This document shows, piece after piece, positions 17,676-26,304 of a stretch of DNA of 64,000 nt; the first letter of the stretch is position 1; each line of letters begins with the position of its first letter. The DNA is from Paenilisteria riparia FSL S10-1204 (GTDB lineage Bacteria; Bacillota; Bacilli; Lactobacillales; Listeriaceae): contig NZ_AODL01000003.1 of the NCBI RefSeq assembly GCF_000525995.1, positions 19,985-83,984 of the forward strand, given 5' to 3'. A program made the position numbers and the translations under genes. The notes under the pieces are model-generated. The model searched no databases. It was given only the letters and a program-made list of their open reading frames with translations, and had not been told where the DNA came from.

Positions 17676-18659
17676 ATGAAGCTTGGAATTATGGGTACGA
17701 ATTGGATTACGGATGCGTTTGTTGAAGGAGCGCTTAACTCGAAAGAATGGGAACTCACAGCGGTTTATTCACGCACATTGGAGAAAGCATACGCCTTTGG
17801 TGAGAAATATAAAGTAGCGAATTATTTTGATGATATTGCATTGATGGCAGCATCCGACGTGATTGACGCGGTTTACATTGCTTCGCCAAATGCGATGCAC
17901 TATGAACATGCGTTACAATTTTTGCGTCATAAAAAACATGTCATCGTTGAAAAACCGATTTTTTCGACGGTTGCAGAATTAGAAGATGCGCATAAAGTAG
18001 CCAAAGAAAATGGTGTTTACTTATTTGAAGCAGCGCGCCACATCCAAGAACCGAACTTCAAAATCCTTCAAGACAGCATTCAAAAAGTCGGCAAATTGCA
18101 CGGTGCGACATTGGCTTACATGAATTATTCATCCCGCTACGACAATGTTCTAGCAGGCGAAGAACCAAATATTTTTTCACTAAAATTCTCTGGCGGTTCG
18201 CTCGTTGATTTGGGCGTGTATCCGATGTACACAGCGGTTGCCTTGTTTGGTGTTCCTGAGAAAGCTACGTATTTCGCGACGAAACTACGTACAGGTGTGG
18301 ACGGTGGCGGCCCGGTTATTTTCGAATATCCGGATTTCACAGTGACCATTTTACACGCAAAAATGTCGCAATCGTTCTTACCAAGCGAAATTTACGGCGA
18401 AAAGGGCACGCTAGTTATCAACCCGCTGACAGGCATTAAAGAAATCAAATACATCGACAACCACACGAAAGAAACAGAAGACTTGGCGATGCCGACAATT
18501 CCGAATGACATGGAATTCGAAGCCACAGAATTTGCCCGTATCATCGTAGAGCAAGACACACTGGCGTATGAAGACCTAGAAAACCTAAGCAAACAAGTGC
18601 TCCAAATCTCCAACGACCTGCGCCACCAAAACGGAATATGGTACAAAGCAGAGCAATAA
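17676..18659 (+). CDS. Gfo/Idh/MocA family oxidoreductase
   Basis: 327 residues. N-terminal Rossmann fold (KLGIMGTNWITDAFVEG), the typical VYIASPNAMHYEHAL and HVIVEKPIFSTVAE blocks (about 70-100), then the alpha/beta C-terminal domain with GGSLVDLGVYPMY. Likely an NAD(P)-dependent dehydrogenase of a sugar or inositol-like compound; substrate not predictable. ATG at 17676 is preceded by GAAGGGA; an in-frame TTG at 17670 is less likely. Stands alone between RpiR and the helicase. Confidence 0.9.
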   Translation: MKLGIMGTNWITDAFVEGALNSKEWELTAVYSRTLEKAYAFGEKYKVANYFDDIALMAASDVIDAVYIASPNAMHYEHALQFLRHKKHVIVEKPIFSTVAELEDAHKVAKENGVYLFEAARHIQEPNFKILQDSIQKVGKLHGATLAYMNYSSRYDNVLAGEEPNIFSLKFSGGSLVDLGVYPMYTAVALFGVPEKATYFATKLRTGVDGGGPVIFEYPDFTVTILHAKMSQSFLPSEIYGEKGTLVINPLTGIKEIKYIDNHTKETEDLAMPTIPNDMEFEATEFARIIVEQDTLAYEDLENLSKQVLQISNDLRHQNGIWYKAEQ

Positions 18660-18667
18660 GTAGGAAG

Positions 18668-18695
18668 ACCAGATGATGCAAATTGTCTGGTTTTG
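18668..18695 (+). terminator. Weak terminator after the oxidoreductase
   Basis: ACCAGA and TCTGGT stem with a 13-base loop followed by TTTGTT. Short stem, moderate support. Confidence 0.5.
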
Positions 18696-18754
18696 TTGAT
18701 TATGCAAAATCATGGTATGATAGGACTATCTAAAGCGAAATAAAGGAGTTTATC

Positions 18755-19891
18755 ATGGATATAAAAGAAGTACCTGAAATCTGGGCGGAGCAGTGGCAAG
18801 CGCATCATTACGAGGCAATGACGGACATCCAGAAAAAGCTCTACACGCCAATCAAAGAAGGCAAGGATATCATCGCGGTTTCACCAACAGGAACGGGAAA
18901 AACAGTTGCTTACACATTACCAGCCATTGAGAAAATCGAAGTAAAACCACATACACAATGGCTGATCCTAGCGCCATCTCATGAGTTAGTCATGCAAATT
19001 GCGGATGTTGTTCGTTCTTGGCTTCCCGCTGGTTTGAAAGTTGTCGGCATTATTGGTAGTGCCAATATTAAACGTCAAATCGATAATTTGAAGAAGAAAC
19101 CGCAAGTCATCGTAGGCTCGCCGGGTCGCGTTTTGGAACTCATTAAACAAAAGAAAATCAAGATGCACGAAGTGAAAATGATTACGCTGGACGAATGCGA
19201 TCAACTGCTGATTCGTGAACATATTCCAACGGTGCTTGAAATTGTGAACAGCGCGATGCGTGACCGTCAATTAGTTATGGCTTCAGCGACGAAACTAGAA
19301 GATCCGATGATGTTTTATCGCAATAGCGAAATCGAGCCAATCATGGTTGAAGCAAAAGCCGAAGAAAGCAATGCGAACGTGAATCATTTGTACATGGAAG
19401 TTGAACCGCGGGATAAAGCGATGTTACTACGCCGTATTTCCAATGTGGAAGATATGCGCGCGCTTGTTTTCGTGAAAGATAAAGTTCGGATGGACATTAT
19501 TTTGGAGAAATTGCAGTACGATGGTGTTGCGGCGGCTGGACTTCATAGCGAAGTGCGTAAAGAGGACCGCAAGAAATTTTTGCAAGCCTTCAAAAAAGGA
19601 GAATTGACTTACCTTGTTGTGACGGATGTTGCAGCGCGTGGTTTAGATATTCCAGATCTACCGTTTGTTATTCATTGTGATGTGGCGATGGACGCGAAGC
19701 AATATACACATCGCTCAGGACGGACAGGGCGGATGGGCAAGGCGGGGACGGTGATTTCTTTTGTGAATGAACGTGAAGCTCGCACGTTGCGCCAGTATTT
19801 GAAAGACTTGAACAAAGAAGCCATTAAAGTTCGTTATTACGAAGGTGTTTTGACGGATGATTTTGAGCATAAAGCAACGAAACGCAAGTAA
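18755..19891 (+). CDS. DEAD-box family RNA helicase
   Basis: 378 residues, a minimal two-domain core with no C-terminal extension. Motif I SPTGTGKT (43-50), Ib GSPGRV, motif II DECD (146-149, in place of DEAD), motif III ASAT, motif V DVAARGLDIP, motif VI HRSGRTGRMG. Likely an RNA chaperone for ribosome assembly or cold adaptation; in Listeria such helicases support low-temperature growth. ATG follows AAAGGAG. Single gene with its own terminator. Confidence 0.95.
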   Translation: MDIKEVPEIWAEQWQAHHYEAMTDIQKKLYTPIKEGKDIIAVSPTGTGKTVAYTLPAIEKIEVKPHTQWLILAPSHELVMQIADVVRSWLPAGLKVVGIIGSANIKRQIDNLKKKPQVIVGSPGRVLELIKQKKIKMHEVKMITLDECDQLLIREHIPTVLEIVNSAMRDRQLVMASATKLEDPMMFYRNSEIEPIMVEAKAEESNANVNHLYMEVEPRDKAMLLRRISNVEDMRALVFVKDKVRMDIILEKLQYDGVAAAGLHSEVRKEDRKKFLQAFKKGELTYLVVTDVAARGLDIPDLPFVIHCDVAMDAKQYTHRSGRTGRMGKAGTVISFVNEREARTLRQYLKDLNKEAIKVRYYEGVLTDDFEHKATKRK

Positions 19892-19912
19892 ATAAGCAAA
19901 CTATGAAGTGAG

Positions 19913-19950
19913 TCAAATGGTAAAATACGATTCGCTTCATATTTTTTTGA
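19913..19950 (+). terminator. Terminator after the helicase
   Basis: ATGAAGTGAGTC pairs with GATTCGCTTCAT (one mismatch and G-T pairs), followed by ATTTTTTTG. Confidence 0.75.
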
Positions 19951-20009
19951 GAACGCTTTAACAATAATTGTCATAGTTAGAAATAAATTTCACAATAGCT
20001 ATTTTTAGA

Positions 20010-20039
20010 TTGCCGAATGCGTATATTTACAGGTATAAT
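20010..20039 (+). promoter_or_regulatory. Sigma-A promoter of the LevR-type activator gene
   Basis: TTGCCG (20010-20015), 18-base spacer, TATAAT (20034-20039), followed by TAAGGAG before the start at 20076. The -35 box is only partly conserved. Confidence 0.5.
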
Positions 20040-20075
20040 GATGGAAGTAGAGCTTTTTAGTAAGGAGTCGAACGC

Positions 20076-22757
20076 ATGCTTAGTAGAAAAGAAGAAGTAT
20101 TGAAGCTTCTAAATAGTGTGAACGGTAAGTTGACGGCAAACGATGTTGCTGAAAAATTACAAATGGATCGTGCTAATGCAAGTCGTTATTTAAATGAACT
20201 TTTTAAAGAAGAGCAGATTGAGAAACTTCCTGGAAAGCCGGTTCTTTATCAAGCGTTTACAAAAAAAGAGGAAGTGGCTGGAATCGGGAGTGCACAGACG
20301 ACTTTTGATCGATTAATTGGATCATCACAAAGTTTGAAGGTCAGCATTCAGCAAGCAAAGGCGGCTATTTTATATCCACCACATGGTTTACATACATTAA
20401 TTCTTGGGAAAACGGGTACTGGTAAGTCTTTATTTGCGGAGTGCATGTACAAGTTTGCACGCGAAGCCGATATGGTTGGTAAAAAAGCACCATTCGTGTC
20501 TTTCAACTGTGCCGACTATGCGCAAAATCCGCAGCTTCTCTTTGGTCATATCTTTGGGGTTATCAAAGGGGCATACACTGGGGCGGAAGAAACACGCCAA
20601 GGCTTATTAGCGAAAGCAGATGGCGGAATTTTATTTTTAGATGAAATACACCGCTTACCACCAGAAGGGCAAGAGATGTTGTTTACCTTTATCGATAAGG
20701 GCGAATACCGACCGCTTGGGGAAAGTGCAACGGTACACACGGCGCAAGTCCAAATTATTGGTGCAACAACAGAATCACCAGACAATTTCTTGTTGGAGAC
20801 ATTCACAAGACGGATTCCGATGACAATTACGTTACCGCCACTTGCAGAACGGCAATTAGAGGAACGCTACCAGCTCATCGAATTCTTTTTAGCACAAGAA
20901 GCCACGCGTTTACATCAAACGATTCGCGTGCATCGCCAGGCGTTGATGGCATTTTTGCTGTATCATGCGAGTGCCAATGTTGGGCAATTGCAACGGGATT
21001 TGAAACTTGCTTGTGCGAAAGCATTTTTGCATTATAAGACGAAAGCTGCGAACTATATTTTAATTGAACAAGATGATTTGCCGATTTATGTCCAAAAAGG
21101 CTTGCTACATTTAAAAGATGAGCCAGAAAAGATGAACCGGCTAATTGATGTGAACAAGACGATTTTCAAGTTTTACGATACGAGTGAGGCAAATGATATC
21201 GCGATTGAAGATGTGGATGATGTGTATCAGGCGATTCAAACGAAGGCTGATCAGCTAATGAAAGAAGGAAAGGACCAGCTAGAACTTGAAAAGGCACTGT
21301 ATATGGATGTTGACCAATATTTTCATGAGTACATGGGGCAACTGCCAACGCAACAATCGGCGAAAGATATTATCGGTCCCGAAATTTGGCAGCTTACTGA
21401 TCAAGTGTATCAGATGGCAGAGAAACGTTTGGATCGCAAGTATAATGAGAAAATGCGGTTTGCCTTTGCGCTTCATTTACAGAGTACGATAGAACGTATT
21501 CGCGAGCAAAAGCATATTGTGCATCCGGATTTGAACAATGTCCGTAAGAAATATTCGAAGGAATTCCAAGCGGCTATTGATATTTCGGCTTTATTAGAGC
21601 AAGAGCTTGGTATTGAGATTCCATTCGATGAAATCGGCTTTTTGACGATGTTTTTAACGGAGGAAGTTGTCGAATCGATTTTCACACAAGAGGCGCAAGT
21701 CGAAGTTATTGTGATGATGCATGGGCGATCTACTGCCACAAGTATGGTAGAAACTGTGCAGGAGCTGCTTAATATTGAGACGGGAACAGCGATGGACATG
21801 CCACTTTCCGTTGAAGTGAAAGCAATGTACGAGAAAGTAAAAGAGAAAGTAAAACAACTAAATCCAACAAAAGGTGTGCTTATTTTATCTGATATGGGCT
21901 CCTTGACGTCGTTTGGCAATATGATGACCGAAGAGCTTGGTATCCGTACAAAGACGATTAGTATGGCAAGTACACCAGTCGTTTTAGAAGCGATTCGGAA
22001 AGCATCGTTAGGACGCGGTTTGGAAGACATTTACCAAAGTTGCCAACAACTCTTTGAAAATAAATACAAAGCCCAAATTTTGCGGGCAAAACCAACGAAG
22101 AACGCGGTTATCTTCACGTGCTTTACAGGAGAAGGTGTCGCCGAACAATTGCGAGCTCGTGTAGCTCCAGTTATCGATGAGTCAAAAGTAGAAATCATCG
22201 TCTTGCAATTTTTGCATAAAGAAGCTTTCAGGGATCGCATTGATCAGCTGATGGAAGATTATAATATTTTAGCAATTATGGGTTCGGTAGAATTCCAGTA
22301 TCGCGATATTCCATTTTTCAGCGCCATGGAAGTGTTCTCAGATGGTGGCCTAGACATCGTGAAGCGTATTATTAACGACGAAGTACCTTACGAACAGCTT
22401 ATTTCCTCTTTAGAAGGGAACTTAAAAGCGGTGGAATCGCCAGATCAGCTTGTATACTTTCTTCGCAAAATCATTTCGGAGTTACAAATCCAAATGAACT
22501 TGGTCTTAGAGCCAGGCGTTGATATAGGTATCATTCTACATCTAGCGTTCCTCGTAGAACGCATGAAATTAGGCGGCGTGGATCGCGAGTTTCCAAATAT
22601 CGATGCATTTACGAAGCAGCATATGATTGAAATGCAAATCACGCAACAAATGATGGAGAACGTTAACATCGAGTACGATATCCTTGTTCCGCAGTCAGAA
22701 ATCGCTTATTTGACGCAAATGATGACTGCAAATAAAATAGTTGTAGACGAAAAATAA
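20076..22757 (+). CDS. LevR/ManR-type sigma-54 activator with PRD and PTS domains
   Basis: 893 residues. Order: N-terminal winged helix (about 1-60), sigma-54 AAA+ domain with Walker A GKTGTGKS (111-118), sigma-54 contact loop GAYTGA (165-170) and Walker B ILFLDE (185-190), a PRD domain, an EIIA-man-like domain ([14 protein letters not shown]), an EIIB-like domain ([15 protein letters not shown]) and a second PRD. Histidines of these domains are phosphorylated by the PTS, so activity follows sugar supply. The next operon has a near-perfect sigma-54 promoter, its obvious target. Sigma-54 itself is not in the window. Confidence 0.95.
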   Translation: MLSRKEEVLKLLNSVNGKLTANDVAEKLQMDRANASRYLNELFKEEQIEKLPGKPVLYQAFTKKEEVAGIGSAQTTFDRLIGSSQSLKVSIQQAKAAILYPPHGLHTLILGKTGTGKSLFAECMYKFAREADMVGKKAPFVSFNCADYAQNPQLLFGHIFGVIKGAYTGAEETRQGLLAKADGGILFLDEIHRLPPEGQEMLFTFIDKGEYRPLGESATVHTAQVQIIGATTESPDNFLLETFTRRIPMTITLPPLAERQLEERYQLIEFFLAQEATRLHQTIRVHRQALMAFLLYHASANVGQLQRDLKLACAKAFLHYKTKAANYILIEQDDLPIYVQKGLLHLKDEPEKMNRLIDVNKTIFKFYDTSEANDIAIEDVDDVYQAIQTKADQLMKEGKDQLELEKALYMDVDQYFHEYMGQLPTQQSAKDIIGPEIWQLTDQVYQMAEKRLDRKYNEKMRFAFALHLQSTIERIREQKHIVHPDLNNVRKKYSKEFQAAIDISALLEQELGIEIPFDEIGFLTMFLTEEVVESIFTQEAQVEVIVMMHGRSTATSMVETVQELLNIETGTAMDMPLSVEVKAMYEKVKEKVKQLNPTKGVLILSDMGSLTSFGNMMTEELGIRTKTISMASTPVVLEAIRKASLGRGLEDIYQSCQQLFENKYKAQILRAKPTKNAVIFTCFTGEGVAEQLRARVAPVIDESKVEIIVLQFLHKEAFRDRIDQLMEDYNILAIMGSVEFQYRDIPFFSAMEVFSDGGLDIVKRIINDEVPYEQLISSLEGNLKAVESPDQLVYFLRKIISELQIQMNLVLEPGVDIGIILHLAFLVERMKLGGVDREFPNIDAFTKQHMIEMQITQQMMENVNIEYDILVPQSEIAYLTQMMTANKIVVDEK

Positions 22758-22765
22758 CGCAACGA

Positions 22766-22802
22766 GACAAGTGTGTAACAGAAGTACACACTTGTCTTTT
22801 GT
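22766..22802 (+). terminator. Terminator after the LevR-type gene
   Basis: Perfect 12-bp stem GACAAGTGTGTA / TACACACTTGTC with a 7-base loop, followed by TTTTGTT. Its position 60-90 bases upstream of the sigma-54 promoter means it could also serve as an activator-binding palindrome. Confidence 0.8.
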
Positions 22803-22854
22803 TCATGTGTAAGCGGAGAATGGCTTGCGTATGCGTTTTCTTTTATTTTAAAAG

Positions 22855-22871
22855 TTGGCACGGAACTTGCA
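22855..22871 (+). promoter_or_regulatory. Sigma-54 (-24/-12) promoter of the PTS operon
   Basis: TTGGCACGGAACTTGCA matches the sigma-54 consensus TGGCAC-N5-TTGC at every key base. It is 50 bases upstream of the PTS IIB start and directly downstream of the gene for the sigma-54 activator. Confidence 0.9.
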
Positions 22872-22920
22872 TTTATATAAGCGAGGGTTAAGAAATAGCG
22901 TTAAGAAAGGGTGAATCGCA

Positions 22921-23229
22921 GTGAAAACAATCATGTTAGTTTGTTCCGCGGGTATGTCAACGAGCTTACTTGTTACAAAAATGGAAAAAGCGGCGGAGGA
23001 GAGAAACCTTGAAGCAACCATTTTTGCAGTATCTGAGGCAGAAGCACCAGATAATATCAACAAGATCGACGTCTTATTACTTGGACCACAAGTGAGGTTC
23101 TTAGAAAGCAAGTTCAAGAAGAAATTAGAACCACTAGGCAAGCCAGTCGCAGTCATCAACAGTATCGATTACGGGATGATGAACGGCGAGAAAGTTTTAA
23201 ATCAAGCATTATCTTTACTTGGGGAATAA
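22921..23229 (+). CDS. PTS sugar transporter subunit IIB, lactose/cellobiose family
   Basis: 102-residue cytoplasmic phosphocarrier. The phosphorylated cysteine is Cys8 in IMLVCSAGMSTSLL. It passes phosphate from IIA to the incoming sugar on IIC. GTG start at 22921 is preceded by AAAGGGTG with good spacing. First gene of the sigma-54 operon. Confidence 0.95.
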   Translation: MKTIMLVCSAGMSTSLLVTKMEKAAEERNLEATIFAVSEAEAPDNINKIDVLLLGPQVRFLESKFKKKLEPLGKPVAVINSIDYGMMNGEKVLNQALSLLGE

Positions 23230-23347
23230 GAGTATGCGCGTAGTGAATAACGACAATAGCAAGGTTTTTATGTCTACTTGGGTGAAGACGTAAAGCGTTA
23301 TTGTAACTAGTCATTAAGCGAAACTCTTAAATATAGGAGGGGACAAA

Positions 23348-23383
23348 ATGTCTCATCCAAATTTAAATTGTTGGGGGAAATAA
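23348..23383 (+). CDS. Possible 11-residue leader ORF before PTS IIC
   Basis: ATG follows the strong ribosome binding site ATAGGAGGGGACAAA and reads MSHPNLNCWGK, then stops three bases before the IIC start. Its sequence includes the GGGGGAAA that serves as the IIC ribosome binding site. It may couple translation of IIC. No family is known; could be chance. Confidence 0.35.
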   Translation: MSHPNLNCWGK

Positions 23384-23385
23384 AA

Positions 23386-24666
23386 ATGAATGGTTTTATC
23401 GCGTTTATGGAAAAGTATTTTATTCCGTATGCAGCAAAAGTTGGTGGACAACGTCATTTAGTTGCCATCCGTGATGGTTTCATTTCAACGATGCCATTAA
23501 TGATTTTAGGTTCATTGGGTACATTGATTAACAATTTACCTATCAAGGCTTATCAAACATTTATGAATAACTTATTCGGAGAAGCTCTCTGGAAATCTTT
23601 CGGGGGAAACATTTGGAACGGTACTTTCGCGATTCTAGCACTTTTAACTGCTTTTACTGTAGCTTATAACCTAGCGAAATCGTATGATAAAGATGCTTTA
23701 TCAAGCGGTGTTGTATCTGTTTCTTCTTTCTTTGCTATTGGTGGATTAACAGGTCTTAGCTCATCAGGTCTATTTTTAGCACTTCTTGTAGCTTTAATCT
23801 CTACTGAATTATTCACACGTATGAGTGGAAATCCAAAACTTATCATCAAAATGCCAGATGGTGTTCCGCCAGCAGTATCAAGATCGTTTGCGGCACTATT
23901 TCCAGCGATGATTACAGTAAGTATTTTTGCAATGTTTACAACGATTCTTTTCGGTCTTGGCGTAAAAGATATTGTTGGTGAATTCTACAAACTAATTCAA
24001 GAACCGTTCATGGGTCTTGCGAATACTTTACCAGCAGCATTATTATTAGCATTTATTTCTTCATTCCTATGGTTCTTTGGTTTACATGGTGCGAACATTA
24101 TCGAGCCATTTATGCAAACAATTAACGTTGATGCAATTGCTAAGAACGTAGAAGCTTTGAAATTAGGCATAGACGCTCCTTACATCGTTAACAAACCTTT
24201 CTTTGACTCTTTCGTTAACCTAGGCGGAACTGGTGCAACGATTGCGATTATTATTTCGGTATTCCTATTTGGTCGCCGCCATAAGCAATACGTGACTGTA
24301 TCGGGTCTTGCTTCAGCTCCTGGTATCTTCAACATTAACGAGCCATTGATGTTCGGTCTACCGATTGTGTTAAATCCAATCTTGTTTGTACCTTATATCT
24401 TAGCGCCTCTAGTGCTTGTTACAATTGCTTATTTTGCAACAGCACTTGGTTTAGTACCAGCAGCAACAATCGTAACACCTTGGACTACACCGCCAATTAT
24501 CGGTGGGGTATTAGCTACACAAAGCTGGACTGGTGGCGTTCTAGCAGCGGTAAATATTGCCGTAGCAGTTCTAATCTACGCACCGTTCATTAAAGTAGCA
24601 GAAATACAAGAAATCCGTCGTGAAAAAGCAGCAGCAGCTGGTGAACCGACAGAAGATAATTTTTAA
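23386..24666 (+). CDS. PTS sugar transporter subunit IIC, lactose/cellobiose family
   Basis: 426-residue membrane permease, same fold as the IIC at 15.2 kb but clearly a different paralogue. AIRDGFISTMPLMILGSLG near the N-terminus and FNINEPLMFGLPIVLNP near residues 316-333 are family signatures. ATG 23386 follows GGGGGAAATAAAA; an in-frame TTG at 23368 lacks an RBS. Second enzyme II gene of the sigma-54 operon; imports and phosphorylates the sugar handled by the MupG-like protein. Confidence 0.95.
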   Translation: MNGFIAFMEKYFIPYAAKVGGQRHLVAIRDGFISTMPLMILGSLGTLINNLPIKAYQTFMNNLFGEALWKSFGGNIWNGTFAILALLTAFTVAYNLAKSYDKDALSSGVVSVSSFFAIGGLTGLSSSGLFLALLVALISTELFTRMSGNPKLIIKMPDGVPPAVSRSFAALFPAMITVSIFAMFTTILFGLGVKDIVGEFYKLIQEPFMGLANTLPAALLLAFISSFLWFFGLHGANIIEPFMQTINVDAIAKNVEALKLGIDAPYIVNKPFFDSFVNLGGTGATIAIIISVFLFGRRHKQYVTVSGLASAPGIFNINEPLMFGLPIVLNPILFVPYILAPLVLVTIAYFATALGLVPAATIVTPWTTPPIIGGVLATQSWTGGVLAAVNIAVAVLIYAPFIKVAEIQEIRREKAAAAGEPTEDNF

Positions 24667-24714
24667 GATTATATAGAAACACTAGAATAAAAACATACAA
24701 GGATGTGGAACTAA

Positions 24715-25020
24715 ATGGAAGAACTAGAACTTACAATTATGAATTTAATCATGTTTGGTGGTAACGCGAAAAGTGACGCGATGCTAGCAATCGATGCAGC
24801 GAAAAAAGGCGACTTTGCTTTGGCAGACGAGCAAATCGCAAAAGCAGAACAATCTTTACTAGAAGCACATCATTCCCAAACAAAACTAATCCAAGGTGAA
24901 GCACGCGGCGAGAAAACTGAAGTATCTCTACTTCTAGTTCACGCGCAAGATCACTTGATGAACGCGATTACTTTTAAAGATTTGGCGATTGAAATTGTAG
25001 AATTATATCGTTCGAAGTAA
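24715..25020 (+). CDS. PTS sugar transporter subunit IIA, lactose/cellobiose family
   Basis: 101-residue helical phosphocarrier of the LacF type. The active histidine lies in LLLVHAQDHLMNA (His76). It receives phosphate from HPr. Follows IIC with an RBS AAGGATG and precedes the MupG-like gene by 70 bases, so all four share the sigma-54 promoter. Confidence 0.95.
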   Translation: MEELELTIMNLIMFGGNAKSDAMLAIDAAKKGDFALADEQIAKAEQSLLEAHHSQTKLIQGEARGEKTEVSLLLVHAQDHLMNAITFKDLAIEIVELYRSK

Positions 25021-25090
25021 GACAATGGGGGGTGAGGATTTTTCCTCATCCCTATTTTTAATAAGGAATAAAGAGAGGACGTCGTTTATT

Positions 25091-26176
25091 ATGAGAAAAT
25101 TAGGTATTTCAGTATTCCCACAACATGCGCCACTTGAAGATTCTTTGAACTATATTGAAACAGCTGCAAAATATGGTTTTAGCCGTATTTTTACATGCTT
25201 GATTTCAGCGAATGATGAAGCGGAGTTTGCGAAATTAGAGACGATTTGTCAAACTGCGAACAAGCTAGGTTATGAAGTTATCGCTGATGTCGATCCTGGT
25301 GTTTTTGCGTCTCTTAATTTGACATATCAAGATTTAGGTCGTTTTAAAGAGCTAGGATTGTCTGGATTGCGTCTTGATTTAGGTTTCTCTGGATCAGAAG
25401 AAGCGGCGATGTCTTTTGATGATAATGATTTACAAATCGAACTTAACATCTCTAACGGTACGAAATATGTAGATAACATCTTGTCTTATCAAGCGAATGT
25501 GGCGAATATTATTGGCTGCCATAATTTTTATCCGCGTCGTTATACAGCGCTTTCTCGCGAACACTTCCTTCGCACGAGCGCTCAATTCAAAAACTATAAC
25601 TTGCGTACCGCTGCATTTGTTTCCTCTAATACAGGTAAATTTGGCCCTTGGTTTGTTGTGGATGGCGGACTTCCAACGCTGGAAGAACACCGTGGTATGC
25701 CAATTACAGTACAAGCGAAAGATTTATGGAACACGGGCTTAATTGACGATGTGATTATCGGAAATATGTATGCGTCAGAAGAAGAACTAAAAGCATTAGG
25801 CGAGCTAAACCGCAATGAATTGGAACTGGCTGTCACATTCTTAGAGGGTGCAACAGACGTTGAAAAAGAAATCGTGACAACACAAAAACATTTCAATCGT
25901 GGCGATGCTTCTGAATACGTGCTTCGTTCTACAATGACTCGCGTTCATTTTAAACAACATGATTTCCCAGCACATGATACCGACACAATCGAGCTTGGTG
26001 ATGTGACAATTGATAACAATGGCTATGAACGTTACAAAGGTGAGATGCAAGTAGCACTTCAAGAAATGGAGAACTCGGGCAATACCAATATCGTCGCTCG
26101 TGTCATTCCAGAAGAACGCTACCTCCTAAAAACAATTCAACCTTGGCAACATTTCCGCCTAAAAGAACACAAGTAA
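25091..26176 (+). CDS. DUF871 / MupG-like TIM-barrel protein (6-phospho-N-acetylmuramidase family)
   Basis: 361 residues starting MRKLGISVFPQHAP. DUF871 proteins have a TIM barrel plus a small C-terminal domain; the characterised member is S. aureus MupG, which cleaves MurNAc-6-P-GlcNAc. Features seen: IGCHNFYPRRYTALS (about 142-156) and FVSSNTGKFGPWFVVDGGLPTLEEHR cut by motif near 177-200. ATG 25091 chosen after AAAGAGAGGACG; the frame runs on upstream without an RBS. As last gene of a PTS operon it probably hydrolyses the imported phosphorylated disaccharide. Substrate in this organism is inferred, not proven. Confidence 0.85.
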   Translation: MRKLGISVFPQHAPLEDSLNYIETAAKYGFSRIFTCLISANDEAEFAKLETICQTANKLGYEVIADVDPGVFASLNLTYQDLGRFKELGLSGLRLDLGFSGSEEAAMSFDDNDLQIELNISNGTKYVDNILSYQANVANIIGCHNFYPRRYTALSREHFLRTSAQFKNYNLRTAAFVSSNTGKFGPWFVVDGGLPTLEEHRGMPITVQAKDLWNTGLIDDVIIGNMYASEEELKALGELNRNELELAVTFLEGATDVEKEIVTTQKHFNRGDASEYVLRSTMTRVHFKQHDFPAHDTDTIELGDVTIDNNGYERYKGEMQVALQEMENSGNTNIVARVIPEERYLLKTIQPWQHFRLKEHK

Positions 26177-26183
26177 GAATTCG

Positions 26184-26225
26184 AACAAGCTAATCGCGAT
26201 AAAAGTGGTTAGCTTGTTTTTTTGT
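26184..26225 (+). terminator. Terminator of the sigma-54 PTS operon
   Basis: AACAAGCTAATC pairs with GGTTAGCTTGTT, followed by TTTTTTG. Confidence 0.85.
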
Positions 26226-26239
26226 GTTTTACTTCTCGT

Positions 26240-26268
26240 TTGCAGTCCCTGTTTTTGCCCTGTATAAT
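26240..26268 (+). promoter_or_regulatory. Sigma-A promoter of the YhgE/Pip gene
   Basis: TTGCAG (26240-26245), 17-base spacer, TATAAT (26263-26268), 24 bases before the start region. Confidence 0.75.
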
Positions 26269-26304
26269 CAAGGTTGAAGGTTAAGAGAAGGGATGTTAGC
26301 GGGA

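Noticed and set aside
21473..22030. 185-codon minus-strand frame inside the LevR-type gene
   Set aside because: Opposite a conserved PTS/PRD region; no start signal or family pattern.
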